DNA from: an uncultured Saprospiraceae bacterium | GTDB taxonomy: Bacteria > Bacteroidota > Bacteroidia > Chitinophagales > Saprospiraceae | NCBI GenBank assembly: GCA_937921525.1 | Contig: CAKZUM010000001.1 | Location: forward strand, 1-43,676 | Direction: 5' to 3' | DNA length: 43,676 nt | In this document: in pieces, positions 29,628 through 41,700 of the stretch | Numbering within the stretch: the first letter of the stretch is position 1 | Layout of the letters: every line of letters starts with the position of its first letter | Made by a program: the position numbers and the translations under genes | Notes under the pieces: model-generated | Database searches by the model: none | Seen by the model: the letters and a program-made list of their open reading frames with translations, nothing else | What the model was told of the DNA's origin: nothing

Positions 29628-29651
29628 AGCAATCTTATAAAGAAGATTGCT
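29628..29651. repeat. Perfect 9-bp inverted repeat upstream of ORF5
   Basis: AGCAATCTT-ataaag-AAGATTGCT. Confidence 0.65.
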
Positions 29652-29774
29652 TAGATAATTCAACTGAAAAGTAAAGTAATTACTTCGAGTTATCCTTTTA
29701 GAAGTATGCTATATCATCAAAAAAAATATTGAAATGGTAGTGCTACAAGACTACCCAATTTTAAAATAATCGTC

Positions 29775-32700
29775 ATGAGCAATTTGATAAAAAATTTACT
29801 AACTCTCTGTATGTTCCTGCTAGTAGCTAGCAGTATAGTAGCTCAATCTGCGGATTTAAGGCTAGAATATGAGACCTCGCCGACTCCAGCTATTATCAGT
29901 GTCGGGGATACTTTAAAAGTGCGATATGAAGTCAGTAATACTGGCTCAGCAAATGCTACAGGTAGTCAAATGACTATTGATTTAAGTACTGGTTTCCAAA
30001 TCGTTGAATCCATGTCAACTGCTGGTAGCTTTTCAAATAATGTTTGGGATATTGGTACGGTCCCAAGCGAGGAATCAGAAATTTTATTAGTTTTCATTAC
30101 CAAAACATCAGAAGGCTTAGGCACTTTAGAAGCCGAAATAACTCAAATGACAGGCGGTGGGCCAGACCCCGATTCTACTCCTAATAATGAAGATGCTGCG
30201 GAAGATGATTTTCAGTCTTTCTGTATTTCCACTGTTAAAGAATTTTACCAACCACAAGTCATCACTTTAAGTGCCGGGGCAGACATGACGGATGTGCAAT
30301 GGTATAAAGATGATGTGCTGATAGTTGGTGCAGACAGCATTGACTTTGATGCAACCGAAGAAGGTATTTACTATTTTAACGCAGCTGGTTCCCCTTGTGA
30401 ATTAGGCGGTTGTTGTCCTATTCAATTAAAAGAAGTACCACCACCTCCTTGTTCGGTCACAGCTTTATTGGCAGAAATTTCCTGTAATGATAATGGCAGT
30501 TCCACCATTGCCACTGACGATTATATCGATTTTAAAATAACGACAACAGGCGAGAGTTTAAGTGGTGGATTTACTTTAAGTGCAGACAATGGCACCATCA
30601 GCAAACAAGATGGTAGTGCGGCTACTAACTTACAATATGGTGTCGATTCTTTATTTCGTATGCAAAATGGCGCAGCAGGCGCAGGAGATATTCAAGTCAT
30701 CATTACGGACACTATGGATATTACTTGTAAAGATACCTTAACGATTATTGACCCAGGCGTTTGCTCTACACCTGTCTGTAGTATGGTCTTAAGTCTTGCG
30801 CCAGATGATTGTGATACGGACGATAACAATTATGAATTAGTAGGGTCTGTTACTTTTTCAACACCACCGACTACAGGCACTTTAAGCATTTTAGTAGATG
30901 GTATCGTTCAACAAACATTTACTGCCCCTTTCACTACTCCTCAGGCCATTTCTATTACCGATTTAATTTCAGATGGCTTGGCACATTCTGTCACTTCTAC
31001 TTTTTCAGATGCCGCATCCTGTCAAGTGCAAATGAATTTTAATGCACCAGAACCATGTATGATCAGCAGTACTTGTTCCGTCAATGCCACGGTTGCTGTC
31101 GGTACTTGCGATAGCGAGGATAATGAATATGAACTTTCTGGAAATGTAACTTTCTCTGATGCGCCTGATTCTGGAACTTTGACTGTTTCCGCAGGACCAT
31201 TCCAACAAGTATTTACAGCACCATTTACCTCCCCTCAAGCCTACACTTTATCAGGTTTGATTGCAGATGGTAGCGGGCATGATTTAACAGTTGTTTTTTC
31301 AGCAGATGCTTTCTGTCGATTTGACACTACTTATATCGCACCTGCTGGATGTGATCCAGTTGCATGTGGTATCACCATGACAGCTACCCCAGGCACTTGT
31401 AGCAGTAATAAATTTGATTTGACTGGTGAAATTAGTTTTACGAATGCACCTGATACGGGTATGTTAAGTATTGATTTAGGTGGCGAATCTATTATTTTTT
31501 CTGCACCTTTTACTAGCCCTCAAGCCTATAGTTTTACAGACCTAATAGCAGACGGGAGTACTCGAAGTTTAACAGCTAGTTTTTCTGATGATATCACCTG
31601 TGCAGCAAACATAGATTTCACATCACCTATCGCCTGTGATAATGCAGTCTGTGCAGTATCCTTAGATTTAGTACCTTCAGCTTGTTCTGACAACACTTAT
31701 TCTTTAAGTGGAACAGTTGCTATGGTCAATGCACCTACCACAGGTAACTTAATAATCGCAGCTGGAGGAACTACTTATTTGACACTTGCTATGCCTTCTA
31801 CTAGTCCTATTAATTTCACTTTACTAGGTTTGCCAGCAGATGGACAAGCATTAATTTTCGATGCTACATTTTCCGCAGATGCCACTTGTACGGATACTAT
31901 TACGATCCTTGCACCAGCAACTTGTGTTGGCACTTGTAGTATGAATGCAGTAGTTGCAGATGTACAATGTAATGACAACAGCAGTTCTACCGCTAACGAT
32001 GATTACATCACTTTTGAATTAAATCCAACAGGCACAAATCTAAGTGCAACTTATCAGGTTACGTCTACTACTGGTAGCGTTTATTTATTATCTGGTGCAT
32101 TGGCAGATAATGTTCCTTATGGCCAAGCTACCACTTTTAGGATGGCCAATGGTTCCGCAGGTTCGGGTGATTTGAGTATCCAGGTACAAGATAATTCTAC
32201 GAGTACCTGTGTGCAAGGCCCATTAACTATTCCTGACCCAGATATTTGTTCTTGCGAAGAACCAACTGGCACCATAGCTGCCAATCAGGTGACTTGTGAT
32301 GGAAGTGATTCCAAGCAAGATGCAAGCTTGGTTTTAACGAGTGTAACAGATGGAGATAAATTCAATTATTCTATTGGGGAAACGTATACAGGGGACACGG
32401 ATTATGCAAATGCCATCGCTATCAGCACCTTGCCAGACACGCTGGTATCGAACCTAGCTAATCCAACAGATTCTATAAAATATACGATTCGTATTTTTAA
32501 TAATAGAAGTAATTGTTTTAAAGATTCTACTGTTACTTTATTAGAAAAAACTTGTACTTGTACCAATCCAACACTCGCCGATTTAACCGATGAAAGTATT
32601 TGTGAGGAAGGTACATTTACAGCTACTAACTTAACCACTAGTGTAACGAATGACATTCCTGTTAGCTACCAATGGTTTGATAATGATGGCGTAAATAATA

Positions 32701-35700
32701 CTGGTACGGCAGCAATAGCTGGGCAAATCACAGCTACCTTAACTAATCTACCAACAACGGTAGGAACGTATAGTTATAAAGTAGTTGCTACCAGTACTCA
32801 GCCAGGTGGATGTTCCGCAGAAAAAATAGTGAACCTCACTATTCTACCTATATCCGAAACACCCATCACTGAAAATATATGTGCAGGGGAAAGCTTTACG
32901 TTCAATAATCAAAACTTAACAACAGCTGGTATTTATCGAGATACGATGACGGCTGTAAACGGTTGTGATTCTTTCCTTGTGTTGACACTAAATGTCATCG
33001 ACGAAATGGAAACAACTATTAGCGAAGATATTTGTAGTGGCGACAGTTATACTTTTGATGGGCAGACATTGACTACAACGGGAACTTATCGAGATACCAT
33101 GACGGCTATTGGTGGTTGTGACTCGATTATCATCCTGACATTAGGAGTGATAGACCCTATCGAAATTTCTTTGTCAGCAGAAATTTGCCAAGGCAATACT
33201 TATACTTTTAATAACCAAACCTTAAATACAGCTGGAACTTACCGAGATACGATGAGCGCAGCAAGTGGCTGTGATTCCATTATCACTTTAACCTTATCTA
33301 CTTTAGATACGGTCCAAACAAATATCCGTCAAGATATTTGTGCTGGCGAAAACTTTACTTTTAACAACCAAACTTTATCCGAAGCCGGTATCTATAGAGA
33401 CACCATGACAGCGGCTAATGGTTGTGATAGTTTTGTCGTATTGACTTTAAATATTTTGAATATTTCGGAGACACCAATCAACCAAGATATTTGTAACGGC
33501 GATAGCTTTACTTTCGATAATCAATCCTTAACAGTATCAGGTACTTATAGAGATACCATGACGGCTGCCAATGGTTGTGATTCGATTATTATTTTGAGTT
33601 TGAATGTCCTAGATACAATTCAAATCCCAATTAGTCAGGAGATTTGCGAAGGAGATTCCTATGCGTTTAATAATCAAAACTTAACAACGGCTGGTATTTA
33701 TCGAGATACCCTAACAGCAGTTAATGGTTGTGATTCTTTCCTTGTTTTGACACTAAATGTCATCGACGAAATGGAAACAACTATTAGTCAAGATATTTGT
33801 AGTGGCGACAGTTATACTTTTGATGGGCAGGTATTGACTACAGCGGGCACTTACAGAGATACCATGACGGCTATTGGTGGTTGTGATTCTATTATAATAC
33901 TAAATTTAAATGTATTAGAAAAGATCGAAACGCCTCTCCGTCAAGAAATTTGTCATGGCGACACTTTTGATTTTAATAATCAATCATTAACAATAGCAGG
34001 TATCTACCAAGACACCTTAACTGCTACAGGTGGTTGTGACTCCATTCTTATCTTGACCTTAGAAATTCTTGATAAAATGGAGAGTAATAGTAGGGAAGTA
34101 ATTTGTCTAGGAGATAGTTTTAAGTTTAATAATCAATCATTAACAACAGCAGGTATTTATCAAGATACCTTAACTGCTGCAGGTGGTTGTGACTCGATTA
34201 TTGTTTTGACCTTAGAGGTTATTGACATAATAGAAACGAATATTAATGAAACAATTTGTCAAGACGATAGCTTTACATTTAATAATCAGAACTTAAGTAC
34301 TGCTGGTATCTATCAAGATACTTTAACCGCAGCTAATGGTTGCGACTCGATTATTATTTTAAACTTAAACATCAATCCGAATACAGTTAGTACGGTCGTT
34401 TATGAAGGTTGTGAAGAGGACAACTATAGTATCCTTGTTGGTTCAACAACTTATAACGAAGCGAATCCAACAGGTACAGAAATACTTACGAATGCTACAG
34501 GTTGTGATTCTATTGTAAGCATTAATCTAGTTTTTAATCCGAATCTAAATAGCGAAGTTACTTACATCGGTTGTGAAGAAGATGGTTATGAAGTAGTAGT
34601 TAATGGTGCGACCTATGATGAATTTAATCCTATAGGTACAGAAGTATTGACCACTTCAAAAGGCTGTGATTCTACCGTCACCATTAATCTAGTTTTCAAT
34701 CCTTTAAACAAAGCAGCTTGTGGTCTATTTGATTTGGCTTTAGAAAAATCAACCGACTCTACAATTGTTCGACTAGGCGATCTAGTAACCTATACAATTG
34801 AAGTGAGCAATGAAGGAACCATTGATGCCTATGATGTCAACATCACAGACTTTATTCCTACTGGTATGAGTTTGGCGGATGCGAACTGGACGGCCAGTCA
34901 AGATACGGCTAGATTTAATACGCCAATAAGTTATTTACCAGCAGGTGCAAGTTATGAATTGTATATAACACTAAAAGTAGACTTAGATTTCACAGGAACT
35001 ACTTTAGTAAACTTTGCAGAAATAAGCGAAGCAGATGACGATACAGATCCTAGCAATACACCACCAGTAGATGAGGATTCTACACCAGACGAAGATAAGG
35101 AAAACGAAGACGAAGATGATGATGACTCCGCTATCGTTACAGTAGTTGAAGAAGGCGAAGAAATCTTTGATTTAGCTTTAATTGAAACTTTAGCGCCTGG
35201 TCAATCAGGTATGGTACAAGCGGGAGAAGAAGTAGCGATTAAAATTAAAGTTTCCAATCAAGGTACCCTTCCTGCGGAAACAATTGAAGTGACCCAGTAT
35301 TTACCAGAAGGACTTATCTTAAGTTCAAATAATTCACAGGATTGGGTTGCTGAGAATGATAGTACAGCTAGTATTTTGTTAACTGCCGGCAATCAATTAC
35401 CGACTGATGGTTTAGCACCAGATAGTATGATTATGGTAATGATTCAAGTTGTAGTAGAAGACGACGTAATTGGTGGTAAATTAACACCTCACGCAGAAAT
35501 TAGTGACGATGGTATTCAGGAAGATATTGATTCTACACCTGATGATAATAGAACGAATGATGCTGGTGGTATACCAAATACAGATTCAGATAACAGTAGT
35601 GACCAACTCCCACCTTCCGATGAAGATGATGCTGATCCTGTTCAAATAATGATACAGGAATTTGATTTGGCTTTAACAGAAGAACTACTTACCGAAGGTC

Positions 35701-38700
35701 CTATTACTCCGGGAGATAGTATTACGGCTAAAATCAAAATTTTCAACCAAGGAGATATTGTAGCCGATGCTATTGAAATCTATGCGTATATTCCAGAAGG
35801 TCTATTATTAGATGATGACCGCTGGACTGCCATAGATGACTCTACTGCCGTACTTACGTTGGCCGTTGCATCTAATGAGTTACCAGCAGAAGGATTAGTG
35901 CCGAATGAAATGACGATGATCACGATCGGATTCCAAGTAGATGAAATGTTTATGGACACCTGCATAATTTCATATGCGGAAATTGGAAGTGCAACGGATG
36001 AAAATGGTACAGCTGTAACAGACATAGATTCTACACCAGATTCAGATCGAACCAATGATACTGGAGGACAAGTATTTACCCCAACGGATAATACTACCGA
36101 AGAAATTCCACCAGTAGACGAAGATGATCATGACCCTGTAAAAATACTTGTTGAGCAAATATTCGATTTAGCTTTAGATAAATCTACAGAGGCAACCACT
36201 GTAAAGTTAGGCGACTTAGTGACGTATCAGTTGACCATCACTAATGAAGGAACACTTGATGCTTATGCGATTGGTATTACAGATTTTATTCCAGATGGCA
36301 TGTCTCTACAAGATCCTAATTGGACAGCTACTGGAGACACAGCAAGATACAATACGCCGATCTCCTACTTGGCAGCAGGTGAAGAAACAGCTATTAGCAT
36401 CACGCTACAAGTGGATCTAGACTTCCTGGGAACTAGTTTAATCAATGTAGCAGAAATTAGTGCTGCAGATGATGACACAGATCCAACTAATGCACCTCCA
36501 ATGGATGAAGATTCTACGCCTGATGAGGATATGGAAAATGAAGACGAAGATGATGATGATCCAGCGGTCGTTAATGTCATTCAAGTCTTTGACTTAGCTT
36601 TAATTGAAACTTTAGCTCCAGCGCAATCAAGTATGGTTCGTCCTGGCGAATCAGTTGACCTTAAAATTAAAGTTTTCAACCAAGGAACACTTCCAGCAGA
36701 TACGATTGAGATTACACAATACTTACCAGTAGGTATGACATTAGATGCGAGCAATCCACAAGGTTGGACTGCCATAAATGATAGTACTGCTCAGATTGTA
36801 TTAACTAGTGGACAAGGTTTACCAATTGCTGGTTTAGAAGCGGATAGTATGTTGATGATTCCTATTCAAGTAATCGTAGACCCAACAACAAACGCTAGCA
36901 AACTGACCCCTTATGCGGAAATCAGCAATGACGGTGTGGATAAAAATGATATAGATTCTAGTCCAGATGATATACGAGACAACGACATGGGTGGACAAGT
37001 AAATACCGATACGGACAACAGCACAGATCAGATTCCGCCAACAGATGAAGATGATCAAGATCCTGTACAAGTGATGCTGTTAGAATTTGATTTGGCCTTA
37101 ACCGAAGAATTATTAACCGAAGGACCAATTGCCCCTGGGGATAGTATTACGGCTAAAATAAAGGTAGTCAATCAAGGAGATATTCCTGCTGATGCTATCG
37201 AAATCTATGCGTATATTCCAGAAGGTCTATTATTAGATGATGAGCGTTGGACCGCTATAGATGATTCTACAGCAGTATTAATTTTAAGTACTGCTAATGG
37301 CGACTTGACCATTGATGGTTTACAACCAACGGAAATGATTATGACGACTATTGGATTTAGCGTATCGGAAACAGTGGAAGATACCTGTCTGATTACCTAT
37401 GCTGAAATCGCATCTAGCACAGACGAAAATGGTTTACCTATAATGGATGTAGATTCTACTCCTGACTCAATTAGAAGCAATGATTCAGGCGGAGTAGTGG
37501 ATACCCCTACAGATAATGAAGTAACAGAAACAGCACCTATTGATGAAGACGATCATGATCCAGTAAAAGTGCTTATTGAAGAAATATTTGATGTAGCATT
37601 AGAAAAATCTACGGATGCAATGCTCGTTAACTTAGGCGACTTAGTCACCTACCAGTTGACTGTAAGTAATCAAGGAAATGTTGCTGCTTACAACATTGGC
37701 GTTAGTGATTTTATTCCAAACGGTATGATCTTGCAAGACAACAATTGGACGGCAAGTGGAGATACGGTTAGATTTAATACACCGATTCCACTCTTAGCAG
37801 CAGGCGAAAGTCAGACGATTGAAATCACTTTACAAGTTGATCCTTTATTTACCTCAACAGCCATAGACAATCAATTCATCAACTATGCAGAAATTAGTAG
37901 TGCAGATGATGATACGGATCCTAATAATGATCCGCCAACAGACGAGGATTCTACGCCTGATGAAGACATGGAAAACGAAGAAGAAGACGATGATGATACA
38001 GCAGTAGTGAATCTTATCCCATTAGCGGATTTAGCATTAATAGAAACGCTAGCCCCAGGTCAATCTGGTATGGTCCGACCAGGAGAAGTTGTAGAATTAA
38101 AAATAAGTGTTTTTAATCAAGGTACCTATCCTACTAGTAGCATTGAGATTACCCAATACCTTCCAGAAGGATTATTGATGAACACCAACAATCTACAAGA
38201 TTGGACAAGTTTGAACGATAGTACTGCACAGATCACTTTAACCCCTTCTAATGGTTTACCTGCTGCTGGTTTACTACCAGATAGTATGGTGACGGTTTGC
38301 TTAGAGGTCCTTGTTGAATCAAACGTAACAGAAACAAAATTAGTGGCTCATGCAGAAATAAGTGCAGATGGTTTAGCTATAGACGATGTGGATTCTACAC
38401 CTGATGATATTAGAACGAATGATGTTGGAGGTGTTCCAAACACAGATACTGATGATACAACAGATTCAAGTATTGCATCAGATGAAGATGACGAAGATCC
38501 TGTTCAAGTGATGATACTTGAATTTGATTTAGCCTTGACGGAAGAATTACTTACAGAAGGCCCTATATTCCCTGGCGATAGTATCACAGGAAAAATAAAG
38601 GTAGTCAATCAAGGAACAATCTCCGCTGATTCTATAAAAGTAGTGGCTTACATACCAGAAGGATTAATCGTGAATGATGATCGCTGGACGGTAATGGATG

Positions 38701-41700
38701 ACTCTACTGCTATGTTGTTATTGACAATAATGGATAATGATTTACCAACAACAGGTTTAGTAGCTGGTGAAATGATTATGCCGACTATTGATTTTGTAGT
38801 ATCACCTGACTTTCAAGATACCTGCCTGATTACCTATGCGGAAATTGTTAGCGCTACCGATGAGAACGGCCAGGCTGTGACAGATATTGATTCCACACCA
38901 AATGACGATCGCACGGATGATACAGGTGGCGAAGTAAATAGCTCTACAGATAATACAGTAGATCAAACACCGCCAACTGATGAAGATGATCATGATCCGA
39001 TGAAAATTGAGGTACAGCAGATATTTGATTTAGCATTAGAAAAATCTACTGATTCCACGATAGTAGAAGCAGGAGACTTTGTGACCTATCAATTAGCGAT
39101 ACGCAATGAAGGGACAGTCGATGCCTATAACATTGAAATTAGTGATTTCATTCCAACAGGAATGAGTTTACAAGATGCTAATTGGACAGCTTTTGGAGAC
39201 ACAGCAAGATGGAATACCCCTATTGCCTTTTTAGCTTCGGGTACTAGTCAGACTATTGACATTACTTTACAAGTTGATCCAGATTTCATGGGAACCAGTC
39301 TAGTTAATTTCGCAGAAATCACAGCAGCAGATGATGATACGGATCCAAACAATACCCCACCAATGGATGAAGATTCTACGCCTGATGAAAACATGGAGAA
39401 TGAAGAAGAGGACGATGACGATATAGCCGTTATTCATGTTGGGCAGATATTTGATTTGGCCTTAATTGAAACCCTAGGAGATGACCAAGCTAGTATGGTC
39501 CAGTCTGGAGATACGGCCTTGTTAAAGATTATTGTTTTCAATCAAGGTACTTTACCAGCGGATACTATTGTAATTACTCAGTACATACCAGATAGTGTTC
39601 GATTAGCTCCTGGATTGGGATGGACTAGTATAGATGAGCGCATGGCAAATATTATGCTCACAAATAGCAATGGTTTACCAGCTAATGGTCTAGCACCAGA
39701 TAGTATGGTCATGGTATTCATTGAGGTGATTATTGAAAGTGATGACCCAAGTATTTTTGTAACACCAGTTGCAGAAATAAGCTATGATGGTTCCACTTAC
39801 AAAGATTACGATTCTACACCGAATGAAGACCCAACAGATGATACTGGTGGAATGGTCAACACTTCTACTGATAATGTAGTTGATTTGCTTAAGCCATTAG
39901 ATGAAGATGATCAAGATCCTGTTCGATTGGGTTTATTGAGTTTTGATTTGGCCTTGACAGAAGAGTTATTAACAGAAGGTCCAGTACATCCAGGTGATAG
40001 CATTTCTGGAAAAATTAAAGTATTCAATCAAGGAAGTATTGCGGCGGATAATATTACGATCTATGCATACATCCCTACAGGCATGACCTTAGCAGATGAA
40101 GACTGGAGAGTCGTAGATGATTCTACAGCCGTAATTACCTTGTCTACTAAAGATGGAGAATTACCAAGTGGAGGTTTATTACCAGACGAAATGACCATGC
40201 TAACAATTGATTTTGTAATTGATCCTGATTTCATGGAAACTTGTCTAATCACTTATGCAGAAATTGGAGATGCTACGGATGAAAGCGGAAATAGCTTAAG
40301 AGATGTAGATTCTACTCCAGATAATAATATTGACAATGATACAGGAGGTGTTCCTAATAGTGCGACGGATAATGCAATAGATCAAACACCGCCAACAGAT
40401 GAAGATGATCATGATCCAATGAAGATCAGAGTGGAACAAGTTTTCGATTTAGCGTTGATTATTGAATTAGCGCCAACACAAGAATTGGAAGTAAAACAAG
40501 CAGATACGGTTTGCTTTGAAATTACAGTTGTCAATCAAGGAACGGTAGATGCTTATGATATTGGTATCGTCAATTATGTGCCAGAAGGCTTGGTCTTTGA
40601 TGCGGCGTTAAACCAACAATTAGGCAGCAACTGGCAAGTGGATAGCACTTATCAATTAGCAGCGTTGAGTGCTGGAGACACAGCGATCATTCCAATTAAA
40701 TTCATTGTAGATATGGATATAATGGATTCCTTAGTCATTGACACTGCAGAGATCTACTTTGCTACTACGACCACCGGAAATCCAATAAATACCATAGATG
40801 AAGATTCAGAAGCAGATAATAACAATGACGATTTCATTGGCGGAGATGATTTATTAAATAGTGAATTGAACGATGAAGATGACCACGATTTTGTTTATGT
40901 GGTGAATTTACAAGAAGTAGATCCAACAGGGTATATCTATGCAGATAAAACTGGTAAAATTATTAAAGGTGGTAAAATCAGTGTAACACCTCCACCAGGT
41001 GGGGTCGCAATGATCATCATGGACGGGTCCGATGGAATGTATAAATGGTTTACCAATGGAGTACCAGGCACTTATACCATGACCTATGAACATCCAGATG
41101 GATATGTACTAAGTAAGAACTGTAGTGCAAACGCTGGTGTATATGATCCTACTGGTCGAGATGGCGCTGCTGAAGATATGGATAGAGATGGGACAAATGA
41201 TATTATACAGTTAGGCAGCGATGTTGTCAACTCGGATTCTACTTACTTAATCAATTTTGACTGTGGAGACAATCCATACTTCTTGGATTTCTTCTTGCAA
41301 TCTGGTGATCCATTTATTACAGAAAATAATCTTCCAATTCAAGAATCTTTTATTGGAGCTATTGTATGTGAAGATAGTGATGGAGACTTAATACCTAGTG
41401 AGAATGATTTGCCAATGATGGATGTATCCGTTTATTTATATACTTGTGGTGATACGATTAATCCAATTGATTCTACTAAAACGGACATCAACGGAGCATA
41501 CGAATTTGGTGCATTGACTAGTGGTGATTACATCGTTCAATTTATTTCTCCAACGACTCACCGTCTAGCACTAGAGGCTATTCCATTAAGTCAAACAGCC
41601 TTGAGAAATGGATTCACAGAATGTATCACTTTAACTGCTGGAGCTTGCGACACTACTAATAGCGTTTGCTTAGTTGCTTGTAAAGAAATTGATTTATCGA

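Noticed and set aside
32877-34406. CRISPR-like regular periodicity
   Set aside because: The 153-bp units are in-frame protein repeats with gradual divergence, not identical short repeats with unique spacers.
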